Below, one piece after another: positions 41,264 through 50,627 of a DNA stretch of 64,000 nucleotides. Under the pieces are notes generated by a model that saw nothing but the letters and a program-made list of their open reading frames with translations, searched no databases and was not told where the DNA came from. The stretch covers positions 140,840 to 204,839 of the forward strand of contig CAVWBQ010000044.1 in the NCBI GenBank assembly GCA_963753225.1, written 5' to 3'. This DNA is from Palsa-504 sp963753225. Its GTDB lineage: Bacteria; Actinomycetota; Actinomycetes; Streptosporangiales; Streptosporangiaceae. A program made the translations under genes and the position numbers. Each line of letters begins with the position of its first letter. Within the stretch, counting starts at the first letter, position 1.

Positions 41264-41686
41264 ATGCTCAGCTACGCGGACGCCGAGCCCGGAACCGAAC
41301 TCGAGCCGAAGCAGTACCATGCCACCCGGCTGGACCTGGTCAAGTACGCCGGCGCCTCAGGTGACTTCAACGTGATCCACTGGAACGAGCGGCTGGCCAG
41401 GTCCGTCGGGCTCCCCGACGTGATCGCACACGGAATGTTCACCATGGCGCAGGCCGGCCGCTACGTCACCGAACTGGCCGGGGGAGACCCGGGCGCCGTG
41501 CTCGAATTCGGTGTGCGGTTCTCCGCCATGGTCGTCGTCCCGGACGACGACACAGGCGCGGTGATCGATGTCAGCGGCACCATCGCCGAGAGATTCGATG
41601 GAAACCGCGTGGCGGTTAACGTCACCGCCAGGTCGGGCGGTTCGAAGGTGCTGACCCGCGCCCGGGCCGTCGTCCGCCTGCCGTGA
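41264..41686 (+). CDS. hadB: (3R)-hydroxyacyl dehydratase subunit HadB-like (MaoC)
   Basis: 140 residues. The hydratase-2 motif is seen in YAGASGDFNVIHWNE, with the catalytic Asp and His, followed by LPDVIAHGMFTMAQAGRYV. It provides the active site to the HadA-like partner. It lies 3 bases behind hadA and 10 bases ahead of murB, so the whole set is one transcript. Confidence 0.9.
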   Translation: MLSYADAEPGTELEPKQYHATRLDLVKYAGASGDFNVIHWNERLARSVGLPDVIAHGMFTMAQAGRYVTELAGGDPGAVLEFGVRFSAMVVVPDDDTGAVIDVSGTIAERFDGNRVAVNVTARSGGSKVLTRARAVVRLP

Positions 41687-41696
41687 GGCCTCCTCT

Positions 41697-42746
41697 GTGA
41701 GGCTGGCAGACTACACAACGCTCCGCCTCGGCGGCCCCGCCCGCGCCTTCGTCCGGGCCGGCACCGAGGACGAGCTCATCGACGCGGTGCGGGCCGCCGA
41801 CGCGGCCGGCGAACCGGTGCTGATCCTCGGCGGCGGCAGCAACCTGGTCGTCTCCGACGAGGGCTTCGACGGCACCGTGGTCCAGGTCGCGACGCGCGGC
41901 GTCAGCCGGGACGGGGGGCCGGGCGTGCTGACCGCGGCGGCCGGCGAGGACTGGGACGCCGTGGTGGCCCGGAGCGTGGCCGAGGGCCTGGCCGGCCTGG
42001 AGTGCCTGTCCGGCATCCCCGGGCTCACCGGCGCCACCCCGATCCAGAACGTCGGCGCCTACGGCCAGGAGGTCTCCGAGACCATCACCGGGGTGCGGGT
42101 CTACGACCGGGTGACCGGGGACGTCCTGGAGATTCCGAACGAGCTGTGCGATTTCGGCTACCGGACCAGCCGGTTCCGCGGCGCCGGGCGGTTCGTCGTG
42201 CTGAGTGTCACGTTCCGGCTGGCGGTGCAGGTGCTGTCCGCTCCGGTCCGCTACCCCGAGCTGGCCGCCGCCCTCGGCGTCCCGCCCGGCGGCCGGGCGG
42301 AGAGCGCCGAGGCCCGCGCGGCGGTCATCGAGCTCAGGCAGCGCAAGGGCATGGTGATCGACCCCGCCGACCCCGACACCCGAAGCGCCGGCTCGTTCTT
42401 CGTCAACCCGGTGCTTGACGCGCCCGCGCTGGCCGCGGTGGAGGCGGCCGCCCGGGCCAGGTGCGGGCCGCAGATCCTGGTCCCCCGGTTCGGGGTCGCC
42501 GGGTCCGGCGACGGCCTGGTCAAGGTGCCCGCGGCCTGGCTGATCGAGCACGCCGGGTTCGGCAAGGGCTACAACCCGGGCGACGGCGCCCGGATCTCCG
42601 CCAAGCACACGCTCGCCCTGGTCAACGCGGGCACGGCCAGCACCGCCGCGCTGCTGGCGCTGGCCCGGGAGATCAGGGACGGGGTCCGCGACGCGTTCGG
42701 CGTCTCGCTCGCCCCCGAACCCGTCCTCGTCGGCGTCACCCTGTAG
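41697..42746 (+). CDS. murB: UDP-N-acetylenolpyruvoylglucosamine reductase
   Basis: 349 residues from GTG 41697. MurB uses FAD and NADPH to make UDP-MurNAc, the second committed step of peptidoglycan synthesis. Seen: YTTLRLGGPARAFV and LILGGGSNLVVSDEGFDG (FAD domain), IPGLTGATPIQNVGAYGQE, FGYRTSRFR, the catalytic Ser in SAGSFFVNP and the Glu in LAPEPVLVGVTL. The YRTSRF motif marks the type I enzyme. It is in the rpmG-had operon. Confidence 0.97.
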   Translation: MRLADYTTLRLGGPARAFVRAGTEDELIDAVRAADAAGEPVLILGGGSNLVVSDEGFDGTVVQVATRGVSRDGGPGVLTAAAGEDWDAVVARSVAEGLAGLECLSGIPGLTGATPIQNVGAYGQEVSETITGVRVYDRVTGDVLEIPNELCDFGYRTSRFRGAGRFVVLSVTFRLAVQVLSAPVRYPELAAALGVPPGGRAESAEARAAVIELRQRKGMVIDPADPDTRSAGSFFVNPVLDAPALAAVEAAARARCGPQILVPRFGVAGSGDGLVKVPAAWLIEHAGFGKGYNPGDGARISAKHTLALVNAGTASTAALLALAREIRDGVRDAFGVSLAPEPVLVGVTL

Positions 42747-42754
42747 GAGCGCAC

Positions 42755-44461
42755 ATGGCCGACCCGGCCGCCTTCGTCGACCTGCTCGCCCGGGCCGAAC
42801 TGCGATCGGCGGCCGGCGACTGGACCGAGGCCGCCGGGCTGTGGGCCCGCGTGACCGAGGCCAACCCGGTCCACGGCGACTACTGGGCGCGCCTGGCCGA
42901 GGCCCGGTTCGCCGAACGGGACTTCACCGCGGCCGCCCTGGCCTACGCCAAGGTCCTCGAGCTCGGCGTCCGCCCGGGGTACCAGGTCCGCCACCGCGGC
43001 GACGCGACCGAGTTCCTGCCTGGCGAGGTGGCCTACATGATCGCCTGCTGCCAGGCTGAGCTCGGCCGCCGCGCCGACGCCATCGACGCGCTCGCCGCGG
43101 CGCTCGGCCGGGGCTTCCGCGATCTTGACCGGGCCAGGGCGGACGACTGCTGGCAGGCCTGGCGCGACGACGAGCGGCTGCGCGACCTGCTCGGCATCGT
43201 CGAGGTCGAGGGCCTGTCCAGGGACGAAGGCTGGCGCACCGACCTGCGGCTGCTCGCGCGCGAGCTCAAGCGCCGCGCGTACGCGCCGTTCGCGCTGGTC
43301 TCCGAGGAGGACTTCGACGCCGAGGTCGCCCGCCTGGACGGCCAGATCCCGGGTCTGTCCGACACGCAGATCATCGTGGCCATGATGCGGCTGACCGCGC
43401 ACATGGACGACGGCCACGCGGGCATCGCGATGCCCGACGGGGACAGCGAGCTCACCCGGCTCGTTCAGCTTGAGTTCTTCCTGTTCGCCGAGGGCCTGTT
43501 CGTGACCGCCGCCGGGCCCGGGTACTCCCGCCTGCTGGGCGCCGAGGTGGAGACGATCGGCGGCCGCACCGTGGAGGGGGCCGTCGCGGCGCTCGGCCCG
43601 CTCATCGCCAGGGACAACGACCAGCAGGTCAGGCTGGAGATCCCGGTTCTGCTGCGGCAGACCGCGATCCTGCACGGCCTCGGGCTCACCGGCGACCCCG
43701 GTCACGTCGCCCTGACCGTCCGCTTCCCCGACGGCACCGGCGGCGAGGCGACGGTGGACGCCGTGCCCGGCCCGCGCCGCCTGGACCGGCACCCGCCCGG
43801 CTGGACCCGCCTGACCGACACCGTGACCGAACGGCTCTCGGGGGTCTCCGGGCACTCCGGGACGCCGCCGCTGCACCTGCGCCACCGCGAGCTGCCCTAC
43901 TGGTTCGAGTACCTGCCCGCCGCCGACCTGGTCTACTTCCAGTACAACGCGGTCGCCGACCATCCGGCCGAGCCGTTCGCCGCCTTCTGCGACCGGCTGT
44001 TCGCCTTCATCGCCGCCCGCCGGCCGGCCCGGCTCGTCATCGACATGCGCTGGAACGGCGGCGGCAACACCTTCCTCTCCCAGTCGCTGCTGCACCACCT
44101 GATCCGGAACCCGGAGATCAGCCGGCGCGGCGCGCTGTTCGTCATCATCGGCCGCCAGACCTTCTCGGCCGCGCAGAACACCGCGACCGCCATCGGCCGC
44201 GAGACCGAGCCGATCTTCGTGGGTGAGCCCACCGGCTCCCGGCCGAACTTCAACGGCGAGAGGATCCCGTTCGAGCTTCCCTACAGCAAGCTCGTCGCCA
44301 ACGTCGGCGACCTGTTCTGGCAGACCTCCTGGCCCGAGGACCACCGGACCTGGATCGCGCCCGACATCTACGCCCCGCCCACGTTCGAGGCGTTCCGCCG
44401 CAACGCCGACCCGGCCATGGACGCCATCCTGGCCCTGCGCGAGCACCTCCCCGGCAGCTGA
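42755..44461 (+). CDS. TPR and S41-like (tail-specific protease-type) domain protein
   Basis: 568 residues from ATG 42755, with GGAG 6 bases upstream; it follows murB by 8 bases and is probably in the same operon. Residues ~1-130 form TPR-like helices (AGLWARVTEANPVHGDYWARLAE is one unit). From ~230 on, the sequence resembles peptidase S41 proteins: RLTAHMDDGHAGIA, RLVIDMRWNGGGNT, and GRQTFSAAQNTATA with the likely catalytic serine. No signal peptide is seen, so it would be cytoplasmic, which is unusual for S41 proteases. The substrate is unknown. Confidence 0.8.
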   Translation: MADPAAFVDLLARAELRSAAGDWTEAAGLWARVTEANPVHGDYWARLAEARFAERDFTAAALAYAKVLELGVRPGYQVRHRGDATEFLPGEVAYMIACCQAELGRRADAIDALAAALGRGFRDLDRARADDCWQAWRDDERLRDLLGIVEVEGLSRDEGWRTDLRLLARELKRRAYAPFALVSEEDFDAEVARLDGQIPGLSDTQIIVAMMRLTAHMDDGHAGIAMPDGDSELTRLVQLEFFLFAEGLFVTAAGPGYSRLLGAEVETIGGRTVEGAVAALGPLIARDNDQQVRLEIPVLLRQTAILHGLGLTGDPGHVALTVRFPDGTGGEATVDAVPGPRRLDRHPPGWTRLTDTVTERLSGVSGHSGTPPLHLRHRELPYWFEYLPAADLVYFQYNAVADHPAEPFAAFCDRLFAFIAARRPARLVIDMRWNGGGNTFLSQSLLHHLIRNPEISRRGALFVIIGRQTFSAAQNTATAIGRETEPIFVGEPTGSRPNFNGERIPFELPYSKLVANVGDLFWQTSWPEDHRTWIAPDIYAPPTFEAFRRNADPAMDAILALREHLPGS

Positions 44462-44555
44462 CCGCCGGGTGTCATGATGGCGCCCGTATCACTCGTAGTA
44501 TCTGCCACTCTCGCCACAAGAGCCACAAGGCAGCTGTGCGTTCAAGGCCATCCAA

Positions 44556-44611
44556 TTCAATGAGAGTGGCGCTCTACCCCGTAGATTCGGTAGAACGCCA
44601 CGTTCATTGAA
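44556..44611. terminator. Imperfect 22-base inverted repeat between convergent genes
   Basis: Arms 44556-44577 and 44590-44611 pair at 19 of 22 positions around a 12-base loop; the arms are AT-richer than the genes. It lies 95 bases after the S41-like gene and 136 bases from the end of the opposite gene, so it is probably a two-way terminator. The rest of the 285-base gap holds no gene. Confidence 0.6.
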
Positions 44612-44746
44612 AACCGGGGTGAGGGCGGTGGGGTGGCTGAGCCCGGTGAGGTGGGTGGTGTAGCAGGGGTATCCACGCGGGACAGGCTCTCTCGATAACG
44701 CCGGGCGCCCTGGTCCGGGCGGGGACCAGGGCGCCGCGACGACCTT

Positions 44747-45871
44747 CTAGTGGAGCAGTTCGAAGGTGTTGGTGGCGTCGTCTACGAAGTAGACGGCGCG
44801 ATGGTGCGGCTTGACCGCCAGGCCGAACAGCGCGCCGGCGCCCGGCGGGGAACCGGAGACGTCCAGCGCGCGGACCGCGACCTGCCTGCCGAACGGGCTG
44901 ACCTCGACCAGGTTCCCGTTGCCGCCGTTCACGGTGAGGATGTCACCGCCCGGCGCCACCACCAGCCCTAGCTCGCTATTCAGGGCGTGACCCTGGCTGA
45001 CGGTGAAGCCCCGGCCAGCGTCGCTGACCCGGAACACCGCGCGGGGGATGGCCGCGATCCGGTTCGCCACCGTGTCGGCCACGTACAGCGTGCCGTTGCG
45101 GCCGAGGCCGACCCCGGTCGGCCCGATGACCAGCGCCGCCGGGTCCAGGTGCTCGCCGAAACCGGACCCGATCGTGTCCAGCCTGAGGATGAACGGCAGC
45201 CGGCCGGACGGGATGACCAGCAGGATCCGCACGACCGTGCCGCGGTGCACGGTCGCCCCCTTCGCCGCCACGGTGCCGTTCAGCACGTTGGTGACGAACA
45301 GCTCTGCCGTCCGGCCGAAATCGGCCGAGGTCATGTCCCAGGGGCCGTTGATGCCGCGGCCGGCGAACGTCTCCCGGACGTGGCCCCAACGGTCCAGCAC
45401 GATCAGGCAGCCGGATCCGGACACGTTGCCGCCCTTGGTGGGCAGCGAGCCGACGATCACCCAGCCGCTGCGCAGCACGGTCAGCGCGGTGGTCAGGCCC
45501 ACCCCGCCGGGACAGCCGCGCAGGTGCTGGCTGACCCTGGCGAACAGCGAGACGTGGCCGTGCGGGGTGATCTGCACGATGGTGGTGCCGGTGCCCTGCA
45601 CGTTGGCTTTGTTGTTGAAGTTGCTGACCAGGATGTTCCCCTGCCTGAGGTGCCCGGTGCCGCGCGGGACGACGGCCACCCCGTAGGGGTTGACGTCTCC
45701 GTTGGCCGGCACCGTCGAGGCCAGCGTGGTGACGTGGTGCAATGGTCCGACGAATGCCGGGAAGCCGCTTGCACCCGCGACCCCGGCACCCAGGCCCGTA
45801 GCGGCCAGCAGGCCGGCCGCCGTCGTGACGACCGCGGCCAGGCCTGCCGCGTACCGTCTTGTCGCTTTCAT
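44747..45871 (-). CDS. Secreted NHL/beta-propeller-like protein
   Basis: 374 residues from ATG at 45871, GGGAG upstream. The N-terminus is a Sec signal (MKATRRYAAGLAAVVTTAAG, ending near GASG). The rest is a series of beta-propeller blades (NPYGVAVVPRG, GNILVSNFNNKANVQG, GPTGVGLGRNGTLYVADT, GLVVAPGGDILTVNGGN) typical of NHL or SMP-30-like proteins. No enzymatic motif stands out. It may bind a ligand at the cell surface. It is divergent from the mycosin gene. Confidence 0.8.
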   Translation of the reverse strand: MKATRRYAAGLAAVVTTAAGLLAATGLGAGVAGASGFPAFVGPLHHVTTLASTVPANGDVNPYGVAVVPRGTGHLRQGNILVSNFNNKANVQGTGTTIVQITPHGHVSLFARVSQHLRGCPGGVGLTTALTVLRSGWVIVGSLPTKGGNVSGSGCLIVLDRWGHVRETFAGRGINGPWDMTSADFGRTAELFVTNVLNGTVAAKGATVHRGTVVRILLVIPSGRLPFILRLDTIGSGFGEHLDPAALVIGPTGVGLGRNGTLYVADTVANRIAAIPRAVFRVSDAGRGFTVSQGHALNSELGLVVAPGGDILTVNGGNGNLVEVSPFGRQVAVRALDVSGSPPGAGALFGLAVKPHHRAVYFVDDATNTFELLH

Positions 45872-46045
45872 TTCGATAACGCTCCCTTCCGATGGAAGAT
45901 GTCTCCACCCATGGGCACGTTGCCGCGCGCCTGTCGGTTCGGATTCTGGCGACTCACCAGCCGGTAACAATTACCGCCATCGTGAGCCCGGCCCGGGCCA
46001 GCGCCGTACATATGGGTATAAAGGCCAGGGTGGGGGAGGTGGGGT

Positions 46046-47764
46046 GTGGCACGTGGGGGGCTGGCTCTCGCCGTCTGCGCGGCCGCGCTCCTCCTGACCG
46101 GACCCGCGGTCCAGGCCGCGCCGCACGCCCGGCAAGGGCCGCACGCCCGGCAAGGCCTGCCCGGGCCGCGGCCGGGGTGCCCGCCGCAGCACGGCGTCAC
46201 CGCGCCGGCCGCCGCGCCGTGGGCGCAGCAGGCGCTCGGCTTCGCCTCGGTCTGGAACCGGACCAGGGGCGGCGGCGTGACCGTCGCGGTGGTGGACAGC
46301 GGCGTGGACGCGAACCCGCAGTTCGGCGACCGGGTGATCCCCGGCCCGGACCTGGTCGCCGGGACCAGGCCTCACATCGCGCCCGGCGCTGACTGCGTGG
46401 GCCACGGCACCGCGGTGGCCAGCATCATCGCGGCCGCGCCGGTGCCGGGCGTCTCGTTCACCGGGGTCGCCCCGGCGGCGCGGATCCTGTCCGTGAAGAT
46501 CAGCGGCACGGACACCTTCCCGACCTCGGTGACCCCGCAGGGGATCATGGACGCGGTGCAGTTCGGCGCCGACGTCATCAACCTGTCGCTGGCCACCCCG
46601 GACGACGTCCCGGCCCTGCGGAACGCGGTCGAGTACGCGCTGAGCCATAACGTGGTCGTGGTGGCCGCGGCGGGCAACGACCTCCCGCAGGGCGGCGCCG
46701 GAGGGGGCGAAGGGACCGGCCCGTTCTACCCCGCCGCCTACCCGGGCGTGCTCGCGGTCGGCGCGGTCGGGCCCGGCGGCGTCCTGGCCGGCTTCTCTGA
46801 CCAGCACACCCCGGTCGGGGTGACGGCGCCGGGCGTGAACATCACCAGCGCCTACCCGGGCACCTTCCCCGCCGCCTACGCCCCGGCGCAGAACGGCACC
46901 AGCTTCGCCGCCGCCTTCGTGTCCGGGGTGGTCGCGCTGGTCCGGTCGGCTCACCCCGGCCTGAACGCGGCCCAGGTGGTGGCGCGGATCGAGGCCACCG
47001 CGCACGGCGCGGCGGGCCCGGGCACCGGGCACGGCGTGGTCAACCCGGTCCGGGCCGTGACCGCGGTACTGCCCGCGGAGCGAGCCCGTATGGCGCCGGC
47101 GGCCAGGGCCGCGCCGTCCGGCACCTCCGCGCGCACGGTCGCCCTGGCGGTGATCGCCGGCTCGTTCGGCCTCCTGGTCGTCGTGGTCATCACGGTCCTG
47201 GCCGCCCGCCGCCGGCCGGGCCGTCAGGACGGCACGCGCGCTAGGGCCACCGTCACGGCCGCGCCGGTGGTGGGCAGGGCCACCGGGTGCGGCTCGCCGC
47301 CCACCTCGCCGGCGGGCAGGACGGCCAGGTCCACCGCGAGCGTCTCGGCCGCGACGAACCCGGCGTGCGCCCGGACCGCGTCGGCGACGGCGCCGTCGGC
47401 GCCGACGTCCAGCCGGATCCGGTCCGAGACCGCCAGCCCGGCGTCCCGGCGAGCCTGCTGCACGATCCGCACCACGTCGCGCGCGGTGCCCTCGGCCGCA
47501 AGCTCCGGGGTCACCCGCAGGTCCAGCGCGATCAGCCCGGCGTGCCCGGGCAGTGCCGCTGTCGAGTCAGGGTCCGCCGCGGCCAGCTTGAGCTCGTACT
47601 CGCCGGGCTCGAGCACGGCGCCGGCCGCCTCGACCCGGTCGCCGGCCTGGGTCCACGCCCCCGCCTTGACCGCCCGGATGACCTGCTGCACCTGCCCGCC
47701 GAGCCGGGGCCCGAGCACCCGCGGGTTCACCGCCAGCTCGAACCGCCCCAGGCTGGCCGGCTGA
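46046..47764 (+). CDS. mycP: Mycosin (type VII secretion-associated subtilisin-like protease) without its own stop codon
   Basis: GTG start at 46046 after GGGGGAGG. A signal peptide (MARGGLALAVCAAALLLTG) leads into a subtilase domain with Asp in VAVVDSGVD, His in CVGHGTAVASI, Asn in VAAAGNDLP and Ser in QNGTSFAAAFVSG. A membrane helix (VIAGSFGLLVVVVITVLAA) and RRR complete a normal mycosin at about base 47220. After that there is no stop; the frame stays open through the antisense of ileS to 47764, adding ~180 Ser/Thr/Ala/Arg-rich residues. MycP proteins cleave ESX substrates and stabilise the secretion pore. No other ESX gene is nearby. Confidence 0.85.
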   Translation: MARGGLALAVCAAALLLTGPAVQAAPHARQGPHARQGLPGPRPGCPPQHGVTAPAAAPWAQQALGFASVWNRTRGGGVTVAVVDSGVDANPQFGDRVIPGPDLVAGTRPHIAPGADCVGHGTAVASIIAAAPVPGVSFTGVAPAARILSVKISGTDTFPTSVTPQGIMDAVQFGADVINLSLATPDDVPALRNAVEYALSHNVVVVAAAGNDLPQGGAGGGEGTGPFYPAAYPGVLAVGAVGPGGVLAGFSDQHTPVGVTAPGVNITSAYPGTFPAAYAPAQNGTSFAAAFVSGVVALVRSAHPGLNAAQVVARIEATAHGAAGPGTGHGVVNPVRAVTAVLPAERARMAPAARAAPSGTSARTVALAVIAGSFGLLVVVVITVLAARRRPGRQDGTRARATVTAAPVVGRATGCGSPPTSPAGRTARSTASVSAATNPACARTASATAPSAPTSSRIRSETASPASRRACCTIRTTSRAVPSAASSGVTRRSSAISPACPGSAAVESGSAAASLSSYSPGSSTAPAASTRSPAWVHAPALTARMTCCTCPPSRGPSTRGFTASSNRPRLAG

Positions 47765-50358
47765 CAGGACAGCTCGACCGCCTTGACGTTGACCTCCTCG
47801 GCGATCAGGCCCGCGAACGGGGCCAGCGACTCGGCGGCCGGGTGCGCGATGGTCAGCGAGGCCAGCGGCAGCCTGACCCGCAGCTGGTGCGCCTTGCGCA
47901 GGCCCAGCGCGGTGCTGCACACGGTGCGGACCAGGTCCATCGCCCCGGTCAGTTCCTGCTCGTCCGGCCAGTCCGACACGTCGGGCCAGTCCTCCAGGTG
48001 TACCGAAGCGCCGCCGGTCAGCCCGCGCCAGATCGCCTCGGTGGTCAGCGGCAGCAGCGGCGCGGCCACCCGCGTCATGGTCTCCAGCACCGTCCACAGG
48101 GTGTCGAGCGCGGCCGGCTCGCCGGCCCAGAACCGGTTCCGCGACCGGCGGATGTACCAGTTGGTCAGCACCTCCAGGTGGTCGCGCAGGGCCTGGCAGG
48201 CGGCGCCGACGTTGTAGACGTCGAGCAGCTCCTCGATCCCGGTCACCGCCGCACGGGTCTTGGCCAGGATGTACCGGTCCAGGACGTGCTCGCTGGATAC
48301 CGAACGGCGTGCCGTATACGCCTCGGCGTTGGCGTACAGCGCGAAGAAGTAGTAGCTGTTCCACAGCGGCAGGATGGCCTGCCTGACCGCCTCCCTGATG
48401 CCGCGGGCGGTGACGATCAGGTTCCCGCCGCGCAGCACCGGGCTGGCCATCAGGAACCAGCGCATCGCGTCCGACCCGAACGTGTCGAACACCTCGTTCA
48501 CGTCCGGGTAGTTGCGCAGGCTCTTGGACATCTTCTGGCCGTCGTCGCCGAGCACGATGCCGTGGCTCACGCAGGAGCGGAAGGCGGGCCGGTCGAACAG
48601 CGCGGTGGCCAGCACGTGCAGGGTGTAGAACCAGCCGCGGGTCTGGCCGATGTACTCGACGATGAAGTCGCCCGGGTAGTGCGAGTCGAACCACTCCCGG
48701 TTCTCGAACGGGTAGTGTACCTGGGCGAACGACATCGAGCCGGACTCGAACCAGCAGTCGAGCACCTCGGGCACCCGGCGCATCACCGACTTGCCGGTCG
48801 GGTCGTCCGGGTTCGGCCGGGTCAGCTCGTCGATGACCGGCCGGTGCAGGTCGGCCGGGCGCACGCCGAAGTCGCGCTCGAGCTCGTCCAGCGAGCCGTA
48901 TACGTCGGTGCGCGGGTAGGCAGGGTCGTCGCTCTGCCAGACCGGGATGGGCGACCCCCAGAACCGGTTCCGGCTGACTGGCCAGTCCCTGGCGTTTGCC
49001 AGCCACTTACCGAACGAACCGTGCTTGACGTGCTCGGGTACCCAGGTGATCTGCTCGTTCAGCTCGACCATCCGGTCCCTGAACTTCGTCACCGCGACGA
49101 ACCAGCTCGACACCGCCTTGTAGATCAGCGGGTTGCGGCACCGCCAGCAGTGCGGGTAGGAGTGCGTGTACGTTTCCCTGCGTACCAGGCTGCCCTGCTC
49201 GCGCAGCTTCGCCGCGATGCCGGCGTTGGCGTCGAAGACGTGCTGGCCCGCGAAGTCGGTCACCACCGGAGTGAACCGGGCCTGCTCGTCCACCGTCAGC
49301 ACGGTCGGGATGCCGGCCGCGTCGCAGGCCAGGGCGTCGGCCTCGCCGTAGGCGGGGGCCATGTGCACCACCCCGGTGCCGTCCTCGGTCGTGACGTCGT
49401 CCGACAGGATCACCCGGAACGCGTCCTGCGTGCCGAACTTCTCCGCGTCGGTCAGGTAACCGAAGAGCGGCTCGTACCGCCGCCCGGCCAGCTCGGCGCC
49501 GGTCAGTGCGCCGACGGTGGCGGCGCCCTCCAGTTCCCGCTCGTAGGCGCCCTGCCGGTCCCGGGCCAGGATGTACCGCTCGCCGCCGGACTCGACGACC
49601 ACGTAGCCGATGTCCGCGCCGACCGCGCAGGCCAGGTTGGACGGCAGCGTCCACGGCGTGGTGGTCCAGGCCAGCAGCCACTCCCCGGTCTCCAGCCTGA
49701 ACCGGACCGTCACCGACGGGTCCTGCCGCTCGGCGTAGGTGTCGTCGTCCATCCGCAGCTCGTGGTTGGACAGCGGGGTCTCACACCGCCAGCAGTACGG
49801 CAGTACCTTGAAGCCCTGGTAGACCAGGCCCTTGTCCCATAGCTGCCGGAACGCCCACATGACGCTCTCCATGTAGGGGAGGTCCAGCGTCTTGTAGTCG
49901 TGCTCGAAGTCGACCCAGCGCGCCTGCCTGGTCACGTAGTCCTGCCACTCGCGCGTGTAGCGCAGCACGGACTCGCGGCAGGCCTGGTTGAACTTCTCGA
50001 CTCCCATGGCGAGGATGCCGGTCTTGCCTGAGATGCCGAGCAGCCGTTCGGCCTCCACCTCTGCGGGCAGCCCGTGGCAGTCCCAGCCGAACCTGCGCTC
50101 CACGCGCTTTCCCTGCATGGTGCGGAACCGCGGCACCAGGTCCTTGACGTAGCCGGTGATCAGGTGCCCGTAGTGCGGCAGCCCGTTGGCGAACGGCGGT
50201 CCGTCGTAGAAGACGAACTCGTCGTCGGCCGGGCGCTGCCTGATCGACTGGCGGAAGGTGTCGCCGGCCTCCCAGTAGTCCAGCACCTCGCGCTCGAGCG
50301 CGGGGAAGTCGGGCTGGGCGGGTACGTCGCCGTGCCCGGTACGCGGATAAACGGCCAT
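47224..50358 (-). CDS. ileS: Isoleucyl-tRNA synthetase
   Basis: 1,044 residues from ATG at 50358; a GTG 36 bases upstream lies within the leader hairpin and is less likely. It charges tRNA-Ile. The HIGH-type motif is NGLPHYGHLITG, KMSKS is GQKMSKSLRN, and GWDCHGLPAEVEAERL and PPFANG are class Ia signatures. The CP1 editing domain lies between them, and zinc-type CWRC pairs occur. Length and sequence agree with the larger, eukaryote-like IleS2 branch common in actinobacteria, often less sensitive to mupirocin; that last point is family knowledge only. It is preceded by a T-box leader. Confidence 0.97.
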   Translation of the reverse strand: MAVYPRTGHGDVPAQPDFPALEREVLDYWEAGDTFRQSIRQRPADDEFVFYDGPPFANGLPHYGHLITGYVKDLVPRFRTMQGKRVERRFGWDCHGLPAEVEAERLLGISGKTGILAMGVEKFNQACRESVLRYTREWQDYVTRQARWVDFEHDYKTLDLPYMESVMWAFRQLWDKGLVYQGFKVLPYCWRCETPLSNHELRMDDDTYAERQDPSVTVRFRLETGEWLLAWTTTPWTLPSNLACAVGADIGYVVVESGGERYILARDRQGAYERELEGAATVGALTGAELAGRRYEPLFGYLTDAEKFGTQDAFRVILSDDVTTEDGTGVVHMAPAYGEADALACDAAGIPTVLTVDEQARFTPVVTDFAGQHVFDANAGIAAKLREQGSLVRRETYTHSYPHCWRCRNPLIYKAVSSWFVAVTKFRDRMVELNEQITWVPEHVKHGSFGKWLANARDWPVSRNRFWGSPIPVWQSDDPAYPRTDVYGSLDELERDFGVRPADLHRPVIDELTRPNPDDPTGKSVMRRVPEVLDCWFESGSMSFAQVHYPFENREWFDSHYPGDFIVEYIGQTRGWFYTLHVLATALFDRPAFRSCVSHGIVLGDDGQKMSKSLRNYPDVNEVFDTFGSDAMRWFLMASPVLRGGNLIVTARGIREAVRQAILPLWNSYYFFALYANAEAYTARRSVSSEHVLDRYILAKTRAAVTGIEELLDVYNVGAACQALRDHLEVLTNWYIRRSRNRFWAGEPAALDTLWTVLETMTRVAAPLLPLTTEAIWRGLTGGASVHLEDWPDVSDWPDEQELTGAMDLVRTVCSTALGLRKAHQLRVRLPLASLTIAHPAAESLAPFAGLIAEEVNVKAVELSCQPASLGRFELAVNPRVLGPRLGGQVQQVIRAVKAGAWTQAGDRVEAAGAVLEPGEYELKLAAADPDSTAALPGHAGLIALDLRVTPELAAEGTARDVVRIVQQARRDAGLAVSDRIRLDVGADGAVADAVRAHAGFVAAETLAVDLAVLPAGEVGGEPHPVALPTTGAAVTVALARVPS

Positions 50359-50365
50359 GTGCTCG

Positions 50366-50590
50366 GTCCTCGTGGTGCTGCGTGCCTGTTCCACGAGGAC
50401 GACGCGCCCGCTCCCGCGCGGGCGTACCGCGGTACCACCTCGCTTGCCGCCTGCCGGCGACCGCTCGTGAGCCGGCTGTGACGGGCCGGACCCGCCCGGT
50501 TCTAATCAGGCCACGCCGCGCTCGCCGCACGTGCGTGGGCCCTTTCTTCCGGGGGCTCCCCGGTGATAGCCGGATCATCGCCTTAGGGCT
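50366..50590 (-). promoter_or_regulatory. T-box riboswitch leader of ileS, translational type
   Basis: On the minus strand: an ultrashort stem I with the specifier ATC (50567-50565) in a CTATCACCGGGGAGC context, later AGAACCGGGCGGGT and CCCGTCACAGCC stems, then the T-box sequence AGGTGGTACCGCGG (50440-50427), which binds the uncharged tRNA-Ile end. Downstream, GTCCTCGTGG (50400-50391) pairs perfectly with CCACGAGGAC (50375-50366), which holds the ribosome site of ileS. Uncharged tRNA should free this site and raise translation. The layout matches the ileS T-boxes known from mycobacteria. Confidence 0.9.
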
Positions 50591-50627
50591 GTAAGCCTAG
50601 CCGCTGCCCAGGGTATTCCGTGCGAGG

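Noticed and set aside
46046..47764. A full type VII secretion locus around the mycosin
   Set aside because: No EccB, EccC, EccD, EccE or WXG100 gene is in the window; only the protease is present.
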